Shown here in pieces: positions 1 to 11,604 of a stretch of DNA of 64,000 nucleotides. Made by a program: the position numbers and the translations under genes. Origin of the DNA: Aedes albopictus (taxonomy: Eukaryota > Arthropoda > Insecta > Diptera > Culicidae). The notes under the pieces are model-generated. The model was not told the DNA's origin, ran no database searches, and worked only from the letters and a program-made list of their open reading frames with translations. The stretch lies in assembly GCF_035046485.1 (NCBI RefSeq), contig NC_085137.1, positions 446,714,334 to 446,778,333 of the forward strand, in the 5' to 3' direction. How positions within the stretch are numbered: position 1 is the stretch's first letter; each line of letters begins with the position of its first letter.

Positions 1-120
1 CTTTTTTCTCACTCACCCTCCTAAAAAACACGAGAAAGAGAAGGATGAAAGAAGGGGCACAGGACCCCTCTTGCATCCCGTTCTTTCACGTGTTTGTTTG
101 GGAGAGTGAGTAAGAAAAAA
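1..120. mobile_element. Palindromic hairpin MITE
   Basis: The first about 50 bases (CTTTTTTCTCACTCACCCTC...) are the imperfect reverse complement of positions 72-120 (...GAGTGAGTAAGAAAAAAG), so the segment folds into one hairpin with a short loop near position 60. It has no coding capacity. It sits at the window edge, so its left end or target duplication may lie outside. Confidence 0.6.
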
Positions 121-124
121 GAAA

Positions 125-375
125 AAGCTAGCTACGCCAATGGTTAAGGCTATGGATCACCAATCCGGAAACGGCGGGTTCGACTCCCGTTCCGGTCGGG
201 AAAATTTTCTCGACTCCCTGGGCATAGTGTATCATTGTACTTGCCTCACAATGTACATATTTATGCAATGTCAGGAAATGAAAGCCCTTTAGTTTGATAA
301 GGAAGTGCTCAAAGAACACTAAGTTGAAGCAATGCAGGACAAGTCCCAGAGTCACAAAGAAGAAGCAGTAGAACA
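125..375 (+). mobile_element. Feilai-like tRNA-derived SINE
   Basis: A degraded Pol III A-box (CCAATGGTTAAGGC) is followed by a B-box (GGTTCGACTCC). The body and the GAAGAAG-type tail match the copy at 43258-43524 over their whole length. The tail features (GTGCTCAAAGAACACTAAG, then AAGAAGAAGC) are characteristic of aedine Feilai-family SINEs; the family name comes from memory of that consensus. Confidence 0.75.
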
Positions 376-382
376 CCACAAT

Positions 383-590
383 GGGTCTGGGACTATTTTG
401 GCAGGAGAACCTATTTTGGGCACTTGGTGCTATAACTCAGCCAATTTCAAACCGATTGAATTTCTGAACATGGCTAGATACTGTACGAATCTGATCGTTG
501 CCCAAAAATCAAGTCAATCGGTTCAAAATTGGCTGAGTTATAGCAGCAAGTTCCCAAAATAGGTCCTCCTGCACAAATGATCCCAGACTC
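383..590. mobile_element. Foldback MITE, GGTCTGGGAC family (copy 1)
   Basis: The arms are inverted copies: GGGTCTGGGACTATTTTGGC at the left and the complement of GTCTGGGATCATTTGTGC at the right, continuing inward through CCTATTTTGGG and AACTCAGCCAATTT. A second copy lies at 54747-54933 with a clear TA target duplication. Non-coding. Confidence 0.75.
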
Positions 591-592
591 TA

Positions 593-3030
593 TTCAATTC
601 GTGTTCAAACTGTCTCGTCACTTCTTGACTTTTTTGTCAGTTATTCAATCTTGGACCGGGTTTCTTTCACGGCAATCTCGTTCAATATTTTGCAAGCAAT
701 AATTCCTTTCCATAATATGATAAAACTAGCTGTTCTTAATAGATCAATTCACTAATCTCCAGATGGAGTACAAAGGCATGTTGCCTTTGATGTAAATTTT
801 CTGAATTAAATTTAAGTTCTTCTGAATCACGTGGCAAGGAATAATAGTCTTGGGTATAGTATTCTTTCTAACTTGTCTAGAGATTTCCCAATGATGTCTG
901 CTGCAAAACGGGACTTACATTTTGCCAGTCTAAGGGCAGTTTCAACCTGTGAAAAAAGACTGTGGCAAATAACGAATATTTGGAATGTTTTCACATGCAA
1001 CCTAAGATGTAAAACAGTCATTTGCGCGTGATTTACGTCATACTAACTAACGCAACAAGCTGTGCTCTTTGAACCGCGCAAATTCAACCGTAAATCAACT
1101 GGATTGACCTGCCAATAAACGGCAAATCTTCCCAAATGACAACGACTTAGAGCATCGTTTAATAGCTTTCTCTCGGTACACCGATCGACAACAACAACAG
1201 AACGACGATCATCGTATGTTAACCAGAGTGAGACAACAGCGGCATGACGTGCCATGCCAATACACGTGCATATACCGAGCCAACTAACTACCCTGTGTGC
1301 CCAATAGCAACAATCACACGCCGCCTTTTACAGCCATCGAACGGGATGAAAAACGCGAAAATCAGACAAAACCTAGCTGGGCAAAACTGAACTGAACGCC
1401 GCCGCCACAGCGCGCGCCCGCGATCATCTATCTAATCTACGGAGCCAACTTAGCGTGCATAATTATGCAAATCAGCTCGCAATGATCAGGTCAAGTTGAG
1501 CTTCGCTTGGAGCTGGAGCAGGAGGAGCGCTGTTCTTCGTTTCCTTTGGCGGAAATTCCCTATACCCTACATGAGCTTTGAAGACTCGATGAGATTTGCT
1601 CGACTTTTTTCCTCCCTTCGCATGCCTGCCTTGTTGAGGAGCCGCGAGCCCTGTTGAACTAGTGGTTGAGTTTTTATTTTTCGAACCAGAAAATCGAACA
1701 AAAGCCCTGACCAGATGATTCATCGAAGACGCTGACGGGGAGGTCGGTATTCATCGAATGGTTTTGCTGTCTTTAGTTACCACTGGAGCCTTTTGTGGTG
1801 CATATCGCCCTCGCCAAGTTACAAGTGCTCTCTTCGGATTTCTTGGAAAAGAAATGGAAACAGCTGATTCTTTCCTTCGGCTCAGTCAGAGCGTGGACAA
1901 AAACGGAAGAAATTATAATAAATTATACAGATAAATATACATGACGGTTCATATTTTTCTTTGGATGCCGACCCAGCAGAGACGGATCGCATGTTGCGGC
2001 GGGATTCAATTGGGAAATGAGACCTTCGAAGAAATGAGTGAGATGCGAGATGGCTTGTTTGGTATGGCCTATCACTGCGCGTCGCTATGGATTGAAGATT
2101 GTAAACTTGCGAACAAATTTGTAACAACCACGCATAGTAGGGTTACGTTGCCAAATTCATTCTATTGAAAGATAAAGTAATTACGGCACCAATTTTTTCT
2201 GCGCCTTTTGTCATCATACGTGTTCATTACTAACAAAAACTATAAAAAAAATATTTAACAAAACAGGGCACTTCAATACCTTTAATCTCAAAACTCTCCA
2301 TAATTAACAATGTACGATACCAGCGGCATCCACGAAGCAACTTTGAGCGACTGAAGCAGGCGGATTCCACCTGAGCATACGCGCCGAATCTTGAGACACC
2401 AAGGTTGATCTGGTCCCTCCGGAGGACAGCCAGAGCGCAGAGTAGAATAACCAGCCACAGAATATCAATGTCGCGAGTGTTTGTGTGACCAAGTTTGCCA
2501 CGCCCTTACATAGTCAGTACCGGCCCTACAAGCGTCAAACCAATGTTCATTGCCAAAACAAAACATCCCCAACATCATGTGTACTTAAAAACAATGGATA
2601 AATGTATCTGAGGTATGAAATAAATAAATTAATTTATTAGCTAGAGCGCTATTAGCGATCTAATTTCTCATACATCTACTGAGTGCAGTTGAGCAGCCAC
2701 CAATGACACAGCCGAGAGCTCTATGTATGTGGAAAGAAGTCGACGGAACGAAGGAATGCAGATCGATTCTGAAGGAGAATAACGCAGGGTAGGCGGTAAT
2801 GCTGCAGCAAGCAACCCGGCAGAACGTGGAGCAGTACAATCAAAAGTGGTACCAGCAGACCTGCCTCTTTCGGGAGAAAAATTTACGCCGCCTGAAAAAG
2901 CAGTGTGCGTGGAAATGGAACTGCAGTGCCGTTCTCAAGAAACACAGTAGTTCTACTGGAAGCGTAACGTATCCCACAACGGCATCGTGCCGCGAATCTA
3001 AATCTGCAGGGATAACGACGGTAGAGACCC
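593..3030. other. Mostly unique DNA, no gene recognised
   Basis: No known repeat or protein family is recognised. Positions 1030-1740 are CpG-richer than their surroundings and contain an octamer-like ATGCAAAT at 1466. One small open frame is listed separately. Could be regulatory or UTR sequence of a gene whose exons lie outside the window; nothing here proves that. Confidence 0.3.
1472..1723 (-). CDS. Hypothetical small open frame, 83 aa
   Basis: An ATG at 1723 opens an 83-residue basic, Ser/Lys-rich frame ending SEAQLDLIIAS. The composition (an internal KGGKKSSKSHR stretch, then a Pro/Ala-rich tail) is less repetitive than nearby chance frames, and the segment lies in a block without recognised repeats. 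An in-frame stop lies 30 bases upstream, and a pyrimidine-rich possible splice acceptor (CCTCCCCGTCAG on the minus strand) sits just before the ATG, so it could be a terminal exon. I recognise no domain. It may equally be a chance frame. Confidence 0.2.
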   Translation of the reverse strand: MNHLVRAFVRFSGSKNKNSTTSSTGLAAPQQGRHAKGGKKSSKSHRVFKAHVGYREFPPKETKNSAPPAPAPSEAQLDLIIAS

Positions 3031-3200
3031 CCAAAAACCCACTGAACATCCCTGGAATCTTCCGTTAATGCCTACGACTCCCGCAATAATCTCAAAAAGC
3101 CCTAGAAGTCCCTGTTACACCTCTTCTAAAAAAACTCATTCGAAACACGTTGAACCTCCCTCAGATCCACTGAAACTCTTCCAGTAACGCACATTGAGTC
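3031..3200 (-). repeat. Family-B minisatellite remnant
   Basis: Degenerate CCTGAAACC/CCCTAGAAGTCC units of about 10-12 bp, the reverse-complement orientation of the GTTTCAGGGG repeats at 7010-7415 and 61080-61885. Confidence 0.5.
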
Positions 3201-3220
3201 CTTCGAAACTCCCCGTGGAG

Positions 3221-3433
3221 CCTCGTAGCCGTGCGGTTAGGGTCACCAAGCTTCTAATTGCACCATGCTATGGGGCGAGGGTTCGATTCCCGCTCCGGGC
3301 GATGAAACTTTTCGTGAGAATAGTTTCTTCTCTGTATCCACTGGTGCATGCTCTGTGTGTCCCTTGTCTAGTGTTTAAGTTTCATTCAGTCTGTGCAGCC
3401 TCTGGCTGAAGACGGTGTCCGCGTCTTTTTAAA
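3221..3433 (+). mobile_element. tRNA-derived SINE
   Basis: A Pol III A-box (TAGCCGTGCGGTTAG) and B-box (GGGTTCGATTCCC) are spaced as in a tRNA, followed by an unrelated body ending in CTGAAGACGGTGTCCGCG. It interrupts family-B minisatellite (3031-3200 and 3434-3610). Different family from the Feilai-like copies. Confidence 0.7.
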
Positions 3434-3610
3434 CGCCTCTGAAGTCCCCTGTAATGCTTCTGAAACCTCCTGAAACGCCCTAAAACGCATTGAAACTCCA
3501 TTGAAACTCTCGTGAAACTTACCTGAGAGCCTTGAAGCCCCCCAACAATTCTCTGAAACCTCCTTAAACGCCTCTTAAACACACCATCCTGATTTTTAAA
3601 CTCCACAAGT
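3434..3610 (-). repeat. Family-B minisatellite block
   Basis: Tandem degenerate units of the type CCTGAAACGCC / CCTCTTAAACGC. Complementary in orientation to the block at 7010-7415. Confidence 0.65.
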
Positions 3611-3651
3611 TTCTCTCTGCTTTAACCTTTCGGGGCTCCATCAGCTAGAGG

Positions 3652-3745
3652 TGTGTACCGCCGCGCCACGCCGGCACCGCCGTTGATTTTCGGTTCACGC
3701 CGCCGCCGCCGATTATTTTTCGGCGCGCTGCCGCTAACGCCGCCG
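3652..3745. repeat. GC-rich CCG-type low-complexity repeat
   Basis: Runs of ACGCCGCCGCCG-like units with very high CpG in an otherwise AT-rich region. A related shorter piece (CACGCCGACGCCGATC) follows family B again at 7530-7600, so the two repeat types travel together. Confidence 0.5.
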
Positions 3746-3984
3746 AACTCCAATTTTGTACGCCGATCTCAAAAAACGCATTGAAAAATAAATCATTTCT
3801 TGATTTTTTTTTTTCATTACAATATTTCAAGCATCTGCATACATAGCATTTGTAAGGACGTTTTCAGCAATAGCCTATTTTTTGCCCAAATTTATAACAA
3901 TTCTAAAAAAAGCGAAAGAGTTTGCCCTTCGAATTAAAACGAGTTTACAAAGATACCGGGGGTTCCTGTTATCTTGTTAATGGC

Positions 3985-4905
3985 TGAAAAAATAATCTAG
4001 GGATTCCGAAGATTGAAGAAAATGCTGATGATTCCGCTAAGAGTTCCTCCGAGAACTCTACAAGGTCCTTCGGGAATTCCGAGGATTTCTCCGAGACATC
4101 CTCTAGGAGTTTCTTCTGGCATTACTACACAAGTTGTACTGAGACTTTTTGTAGTACTTCCTCTAGAAACTTCTTCAAGAGTTACTCCGGGTATTCTTTT
4201 AGGAGTTTTTCCTATGAATTCCTTTAGGAGATCATCCGGCAATTCCTCTAGGACAGAATGACCACTAGGTTAATGTCCCTCTTCAAAAACAAATACACAC
4301 ACGATTCCTCTAGGAGCACCTCCGGGAATTCCTCCACGAGTTCTTGAACGAGTTCATCCGGGAATTCCTTAACAAATTTCTACGGGAATTCCTTCAAGAG
4401 TTCATAGAAATTGCACTGGAAATACCAGAAGTTTACTCCGAAAATTCCTCTAGGAGTTTCTCTTGTAATTCCTCTAGTAGGTCATCCGGAAATTCTTCTG
4501 GGAGTTCTTCCGGCAAGTTCTGTAGCAATTTCTCCTGGAATTCTTCTGGGAGTTTCTTTAAGAGTTCGCCCGGAAATTCTTCCAGAATTTTCTTCGAACA
4601 TTCCTCTAGACGTTCCTATGAGAATTTTTTTAGGGTTTCCTCTAGGAATTCTTCCGGGTATTCTTTCCCTTCCGAGTTCCTTCCGGGATTCCTCACCATT
4701 TTTTTTTCCGAGAATTATACTAAGAGTTACACCATGACTTTCTCTAAAAGTTCTTCCGGGAATTCGTCCAGAAGTGCTTCCGGGAATTCGTCCAGAAGTG
4801 CTTCCGGGACTTCGAATATCTTCGGAAACACCTTTAGGAGTTTCACCGGGAAGAAGTTCCCCAGGCAATTTCACTACGAGTTGCTATACAAGTTTTTTTT
4901 AGAGA
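3985..4905 (-). repeat. Family-A minisatellite, pyrimidine-rich on plus
   Basis: About 0.9 kb of degenerate 12-bp-like units such as GGAATTCCTCTAGGAGTTC. The repeat is open in several frames on both strands, giving Ser/Asn/Arg-rich or Gly/Ile/Pro-rich translations without any domain; not considered coding. Confidence 0.75.
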
Positions 4906-5349
4906 TCACTTCTCCAAAACGAGTCATAAAATCAGCAACGGTGGCGTGAAGCACGGATGATGGGAGATCGTGTACCCGCACAGTCACTGCCTCACTGTCG
5001 ACGTACATGGGGATCTTTTGTTGCTGAAAACAAAAATTCGCCGAATATTGTGCGTTTTTTGATAACGCACCGCGGTATCATTGTCTACCATTTCAATGTA
5101 GACACATTTGCGGGAATTGTGAAGTTGTATACTTCTTACATCCGAAAGTTGTAACTTAATCTCGTTCTCCAGGAATTGATGAACCTGCCCAACGTCAGGT
5201 CTCGCTGGAAGAACGCTGAGGTCGACCACGAGAGTATTTTTTCTTACAATACTCATTTTATTCGAAAGAACGAATGCGAGCGAAGAATGTACACGTCCGA
5301 TTGATTAGAGCAAAGGATGTTAACTGTTGATATTCAATTAGGTAATATT
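4906..5349. other. No feature recognised
   Basis: Intermediate-complexity sequence without a convincing frame, RNA gene or repeat match inside this window. Confidence 0.4.
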
Positions 5350-5466
5350 CCAAGTAACTTTTTGATCGTCAATTAATCTTGTAGAGATTTTGAGAACCGT
5401 CATTTTGGTTTTATGATGGTTCTATGGACCTCTTCTAGTCTAATTTACTTAAAAATGTAACGTGGG
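5350..5466. mobile_element. Short MITE, CCAAGTAAC family (copy 1)
   Basis: Begins CCAAGTAAC and ends GTAACGTGGG. The interior (TCTTGTAGAGATT, CATTTTGGTTTTATGAT, TCTTCTAGTCTA) is shared with the longer copy at 43209-43621, which has a SINE inside it. Confidence 0.65.
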
Positions 5467-5562
5467 CAACTGACTCTATAAAAGTGTAGAACTAGCATTT
5501 GAGTTGGAATACACGTTAATATAAAAAAACTGACTAAACCATGTAGGTAAAACAAGTGTTTA

Positions 5563-6771
5563 GGGGCCGTCCATATACCACGTGGACAGCTTGGAGGGGG
5601 GAGGGGGTTATCGAAATGTCCATGCTTGTCCATGGAGAGGGGGGTGGGGGTTCATCAAATGTCCACGTGGACAACATTGACATATAAATTAGGAAACAAG
5701 AATCTTAAAACGAAACAAATTATGTCGCATTATTGATGAGATTCTCTTCAACAGTTCTTTCATACATTTTATTTTGTTATACATTATCTTATAGTTGTAA
5801 GTTACTTCTTCAAGGATCATGGTATTGATATACAGACTCATTTGTTTTAAATTATCAGATTTTCTAATTACTTAGTTTTCTTCATCGAGGATTCTGGAGA
5901 TTTAAAATGGAATGTAGACCATGCAAATTTTCATTGAAGGTCTGTATGGATTTTTCGAAGTATCATATCAAATTTTTAAACTACTTCAAAGTTTCAAAAC
6001 ACTTGTAGGGATTTGCAGGCTTAGCTCAAAACACTTTTTTTTGTACAGACTAAGCATTGAACAATCACTAACATTAGGCGATGGACATTACACGAAAAAC
6101 ACCCAATGAAGAATTTTCCGTTTAACGAACATTTTTCACCAGCTGGAGCAAGAATCGAACCCACACTCTCACAAACAATAAGCTAAATTAAAAACAATAT
6201 TGAAAACTTGTAGGTACTTACACAGACAAACAGACGTAACACTACGAACATTTTTCGATTCAAATCATATTCCCGAAAACCTGTTCGCCCAATACTAAAA
6301 GGACTGAGGTTGGCCGACCAGGTGGCAGTAGTGGGCAAACGTCAAACTCGAACAAAAACGATGCGAGCGCCACGGGTGGGCAGTTGGCCAACTATCAAAT
6401 CTTTAAATAGCCCGTAATTTGGTGTACGATGGGAAATGTCAGAATGCTACGTCTGTTTGTCTGTGGTACCTATTTTGCGCTTCTTGTTTGTATTCTATGT
6501 AAAGCTATAGAATATTTGTATTTAACAGTTATCAATTCCAATTTCAACATTGTTTACGAAGAAAAAAAAAACAATATAAAAAAATACTTTTCAAAATCAC
6601 TTTTTTCATTTATTTTAGAAATATGAAAAAAAAAAACTTTTTTTCGGATGTCCACGTGGACATTGGAGGAGGGGGGTAGGGGTTCAATGAAAAGTCCACG
6701 CTTGTCCACGGGGAGGGGGGAGGGGGTCAAAAACCATGAATTTTCTGTCCACGTGGTATATGGACGGCCCC
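5563..6771. mobile_element. Harbinger-like non-autonomous transposon
   Basis: Perfect terminal inverted repeats start GGGGCCGTCCATATACCACG and are flanked on both sides by TTA (5560-5562 and 6772-6774), a 3-bp TWA-type duplication known for PIF/Harbinger. About 80-90 bp inside each end a second inverted motif, TGTCCACGTGGACA, recurs together with G-rich AGGGGGGAGGGGG tracts. The interior is AT-rich and carries no transposase frame, so the element would depend on a transposase supplied elsewhere. Confidence 0.85.
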
Positions 6772-7009
6772 TTAGGTGAAATGGAGATTCCAGTGCATTC
6801 TCATTTCATAATGTAGATTCATGATGTTTGAAACGTTTGGAATGAAAAAAATAATGATCGTTGAACTGCGGATGCACTTTTTTATACCCTGCCTCGATAT
6901 TGTGCATAATAAAATGTAATAATGACGGTAACTATTGCAACGACGGCCACAGGGAATTTCAGGGGTTCCAAAGGGGTTTCTGAGAGTACCAGGGGTCTCA
7001 GTGTCCACT

Positions 7010-7415
7010 CGTAGGAATTCAGTGGCTTTCAGGTGGCTAGTGTCTCAGAGACGATTCAGGGGTTAGCAGAGGGTTTTACTTGGTCCAAGTGGTCTCAGAG
7101 GAGTTTTAAGGGGTTTCAGGAGCGTTTCAGGGGATTTCAGGGGCGTTTCAGGGGATTTCATGTGGAACCAGGAGATCTCAGAGGCGTTTAAGGGGGTATC
7201 TTGGGCAGGTGGCTTCAGAAGCGCTTAAGGTGGTATCAGGGGTGTTCCAGGGGGTCTCAGGAGCAATTTAGGGAGACCCGGGTGATTTCAGGTGGTATTT
7301 TGAAATCTTATGACCGTTTCAGGGGGTCTCAAGGAGTTACATGTGATCGCAGAGGATTTCAGGGGTATCTGGGGCGTTCTGAGTGTCGTTTTGAGGAGTT
7401 TCAGGTTACAAGTAA
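7010..7415 (+). repeat. Family-B minisatellite block
   Basis: Degenerate tandem units GGGGATTTCAGGGGCGTTTC of roughly 10-20 bp, G/T-rich on the plus strand. Gives a spurious 85-codon frame. Confidence 0.75.
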
Positions 7416-7529
7416 GATTTTAAGTTTTGTTCCGCTCTATAAGAGACCTTCATTATAAAACCAGACAAAACCAATTCACCAATATCAAAAAACTTATACA
7501 TCAAAACCATGATAACCCCTTTAAGAGTA

Positions 7530-7600
7530 GACCTCTGCGCCACCGCCGAGCCACGCCGTTACCACTGACAGTTTTTGTCCCACGCCGACGCCGATCAGTG
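7530..7600. repeat. CCG-type low-complexity piece
   Basis: Shares GCCACGCCG / CGCCGACGCCG units with 3652-3745. Confidence 0.4.
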
Positions 7601-7779
7601 CACAAGCAACATTTAAGTTTACATAAAATTTAATTAAAAATTCTCACGATCACTACCATATTTAAGAGTTTCTCATCATCGACTTTTTCATCTGTAAATC
7701 CTGGAGGCATCGCTGATGAACTTTCTCTGAAGAAACTTCTGGAGAGATATGAATAATGAATAATGAATGGAATTTAATG

Positions 7780-9700
7780 AAAAATGGATTACCTTCAGAA
7801 ATTATTTCGGAAGAATTTAGGGATGCATCCTAGAGATACATCAGAGAATCATCCAGCATATCTTTCAGGTATTCCCATAGGAAGTCCTTCAGATTAGGGG
7901 ATTCCTTCTGAAGTTCCTTCAGGAATTCCCACATGAGTTTCTTTAGGATCTAGTCTAGGAGTTGCCTCTAGAATTCCAAGAAAAGATTTCTCCTGACATT
8001 CTGTAGGGATCGCTCAAGAAGATCCTTCAGGGATCACACTCCGAGAGTTTCACCAAGGGTTCAAGTCCCCTCAGAGATTTTTTCAGGGAGATTCATAAAT
8101 GCCAGCAAGAATTCCGTAAGAGGCTTCTTCAGAAATTCCTGTAGGGGTTCCTTCAGGGAATCTTGTATGAGGATCCAAGGATACCTCCGAAAGTAGTCAG
8201 GGGTTACCCCAGAAATTTATTCAAGGATTGCTATATAAGAGTTCTTTCTAAGGGGTCTTCAGGATATCCTTAGGGGATTCCTCCTGAAGTTCCATTAGGG
8301 ATTCTTCCAGGAGTTTTTCCATGGATCGCTCTTGGGGTTCTTTCAGATTGTAGATTGAGATTGAGATTCTTCCAGGAATACTCATGGATGCCTCCAGGAG
8401 TTACATCAGATGTCTGTGCAAAAGCTCATTCAGTAATTCCTACAGGAGTTCCTTCAGGGAAACTTGTAGGAGTTCCTTCAATAATTTCCTAAGCATTATA
8501 ATCAGACATATCTCCTGTATATTCTTGGGGGATCCTTCAAAGAGTTTCTACAAGGATTCCTCTAGGATTTTCTTCTGTAATTACTCCAGGAATTCTTTAG
8601 GAAATTACTCTTACAAATTATTTTCCCCTACCCAGAAAGATTCTGTTTGAGAGATTCCGCTAAAAATCCTTCGAGGATTCCATTTGGTATTCCTTCGGAG
8701 ATTCCTAACAGAATTCCTTCTGCAGTTCCCTCTGAAATTTCTGCAGGGATTTCTCTTGTTATTTCTTCGCGGATTCCTCCTGGACTTCAAACTTATTCAA
8801 AGGTTCCCGTGGACATCCTTCAAGAATTCCTCCTGGAATATCTTTGGAGATTCCTCCTGAAATTCTATCGGAAAATTCGCCTGGAATTTTGTCGTGGATT
8901 TCTCCTGAAATTTCTTCGGGGTTTCCTCCTCGATTTTTTTTTCAATGATTTCTTTTACAATTCCTACGGAGATTTCTTCTACAATTTCTTCGTTGATTCC
9001 TCCTGATATTCCTAAGAAGATTTCTTCTGAACTTCCTATGGGGATTCCTCGTGGAATTCCTCTTGAAAAACTTTTGAGAATTCCGCTAGGAATTCCTTCG
9101 GAGATTCCTCCCGGAATTCTTTGGGTGGTTACTCTTGGGATTTCTGCAGGAATTTCTCCTGTTTTTTTTTTTTTTTAGGAAATTCCTCCTAGAATTCGTT
9201 CAACAATTCCTCCGTGGACTCCTTGTAGAATTCTTTCAGGGATTCTTCCTAGAATTCCTTCGGGGATTGCTGCTGAAATTCCTTCAAGGATTCCTCGTGG
9301 AATTTATCCGGCAATTCCTTTTAGAATTTTTTGAGGGATTTCTCCTGGAATTCCTCCAGAAATTCCTCTAAGGTATTTTTCGTTGATTCCTCCTTAGAGG
9401 ATTCCTTGTCGCATTCTTTTAGAAATTCCCACTGGATTTCTTCGAATTCATTTGAGGAATCCTCCTGGATTTCTTTCTGAAATTTCTCGAAAATTCCAAT
9501 AATGGAATTCTTCAGAAGTTTCTGCAGGGATCTCTCTCAGACAGATTCTTGAACCACCAGATGTTTCTACAGAAATTCCTTCACGGTTTCAGACAGCAGT
9601 GTCTGCAGAGATTAGTCCAGAATTTTCTTTTTTGTCCTTTCAAGGTTCCTCCTGGAATTATTTCTGGATCCTAAAACCCGCTGAATCAAAACGACCCAGC
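7780..9700 (-). repeat. Family-A minisatellite, pyrimidine-rich on plus
   Basis: About 1.9 kb of diverged units (GGGATTCCTCCTGGAATTCC). Units are more regular towards 8650-9400. Open frames such as those at 8647-9006 and 9135-9371 are artefacts of the repeat. Confidence 0.75.
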
Positions 9701-9802
9701 AAACCCTTTGAAACGCTCCTGAAACCTCCATAGTCCAGTAAAATTCTCGTAATCAATTTGAATTGCTGAAGGGGTTTTAGACCCTTGGTAAAGGCGATCC
9801 TG

Positions 9803-9987
9803 TTCAGCGGATCTGGTGTGATGGTTAAAACACTTGACTATCACGCCGAGGACCTGGGATCGAATCCCACTCCCGACAAACTCGCAAAAAATGTGAGTTC
9901 TTCCTTCGGAAGGGAAGTAAAGCCTGGGTCCCGAGATGAATTAGCCTAGGGCTAAAAATCTCAATAATACAGATAAAAAATACAAAA
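9803..9987 (+). mobile_element. tRNA-derived SINE with 12-bp target duplication
   Basis: A 185-bp element with a tRNA-like head (GTGTGATGGTTAAAA, B-box GGGATCGAATCCC) and a 3' end GATAAAAAATACAAA. It is flanked by perfect AAGGCGATCCTG repeats at 9791-9802 and 9988-9999. The minus-strand copy at 21996-24294 has exactly the same length once its insertion is removed. Confidence 0.9.
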
Positions 9988-9999
9988 AAGGCGATCCTG

Positions 10000-10671
10000 A
10001 GACTTTTTGAAACTCTCTGAAATGCCTGGAACAAATGAGGTAGATGTTGGATCGCTAGTTTTAGTACAGGGGATATTAAGAGTACTTGAATAGAGAAAAA
10101 ATGTACTTAACTCTAGGGTGGCTCCAACAGGTAGTGTTGTACTTTTTACAACGGCGCGCGTTCTAAAGGTTTTTATATACCAACATTTTAAAGATTTTTT
10201 CCATGTTTTTTATTGACTACTTAAGGTGAAACATCAGAGAATATAAATATGGCTAAAGTTTGTATGCAAAATTGATAAAGGATTTCCTAATATTCCTCCA
10301 ATGACACGCCTATATCAACAGTATTGAGTAACAGTAGAGACATTTGGGGTCCATTCTCGTTTGATCAACATATTTTGGAGCCATTATAACAAAAAAGATG
10401 ACTATGCCTGCACTGGGCTGGTTCATTCTTAACCTAATTCACATTGTTTTTTTTTTGTTCAATAGGGCACTACGTGAGTAATAACAACTGACAGCTGCAC
10501 TTACACTTTCTGCAGCACCTAAATGTATGTATTCTATTCTACTTTATCCAACTGTTTGCCTTCGTGCTGCTTTTTTTTTATTTGCCCTGATCATAGTAGA
10601 ATGAGAGCAACAAGCTCAGAAGAAAGCCAGTGTCAGCCGCTCTCGGGGGGAAGAGCAACTGATAAAACTTT
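10000..10671. other. No gene recognised
   Basis: AT-rich sequence, possibly the body of the tRNA-headed SINE that follows on the minus strand. Nothing else supportable. Confidence 0.35.
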
Positions 10672-10746
10672 ACAAGTATCGGGGCTGGAATTGAACCCGT
10701 GACCATCCGCTTATGAAGCAAACGTGTGACCACTGTGCCACGGGCT
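10672..10746 (-). mobile_element. tRNA-like SINE head
   Basis: On the minus strand an A-box TGGCACAGTGG (10730-10740) and a B-box GGTTCAATTCC (10687-10697) lie 32 bp apart, as in a tRNA. The acceptor ends do not pair as in a functional tRNA, so a SINE head is preferred. Confidence 0.6.
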
Positions 10747-10989
10747 CTTTATTTTTTCATGTTCTATAAAGTTATTGAGCATACAAAAATACATAACTTT
10801 GCTGAACGTTGTCTGTAACTTTCTGTCTTTTGGAACAAGTAGGATATTGAACAATTTCTATAAATGGTGTTCGTTCGTCTCCGCGTAAGTCCCCGCGAAG
10901 AACAAATTCTTAGTGAAGAAATTTAAAGATTACATCCTCATCAAAACTGATAAGATAGTGTGCTTATATTTTATCAATGATTCAGATTT

Positions 10990-11420
10990 TTTTCCAGGAA
11001 CCGTGACTCTTTCAGGATTTTCTCCTAGTATTCTCAGAAGGATTTCTTCCAGGGTTCTTTCCAGAATTACTGTCGAGATTCGTTCAAAGATTTCTACATT
11101 TTTTTTCAAGAACTCCTACTGGCATTCCTTCTGGGATTCCTTGCGAGATTCCTTCACGGATTGTTTTAGAGATTTATACAGGGATTCCTCCAGGATTCTT
11201 ACAAGAAATCATTCAAAATTCCTCCAGGAATATCTCAGGTATTTGTTTTTGGGATTCATCTAGGATTCTTTCAGGGATTTCATCTGGGATATCTCCCGTA
11301 TTGCTTTAGGGATTCTTCACTGATTGTTTGATGGCGTTTTCCACAGGTATTTCTTAAACAGAATTTCTCAGAATTCATTGAAAATCTTTCAAGGTCTCCT
11401 CCTAGGCAGGCCCGTGCACA
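10990..11420 (-). repeat. Family-A minisatellite
   Basis: Degenerate GGGATTCCTCCAGGATTC units, pyrimidine-rich on plus, with a small continuation at 11530-11600. Confidence 0.6.
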
Positions 11421-11604
11421 GAAACGGCAACAAGGGAGGATTTTTTTTTCCTAATTTTCCATTAGATTTCCAATGGGTTTAACCCTCAAAACCTCTCCCT
11501 TGTGCAAGGAATTACTCCCAATGATGTTTGAAAATTTCTTTCAGGGATTCCTCTCGCAGATCCGCCAGAGGTTACTCCTGAATTCTTCATGAATATCAGT
11601 AATA

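Noticed and set aside
4344..4949. 201-codon Ser/Asn/Phe-rich frame
   Set aside because: Entirely within family-A minisatellite; composition is a translation of the repeat.
10672..10746. Functional tRNA gene
   Set aside because: A- and B-boxes are present but acceptor-stem pairing is not; SINE head preferred.
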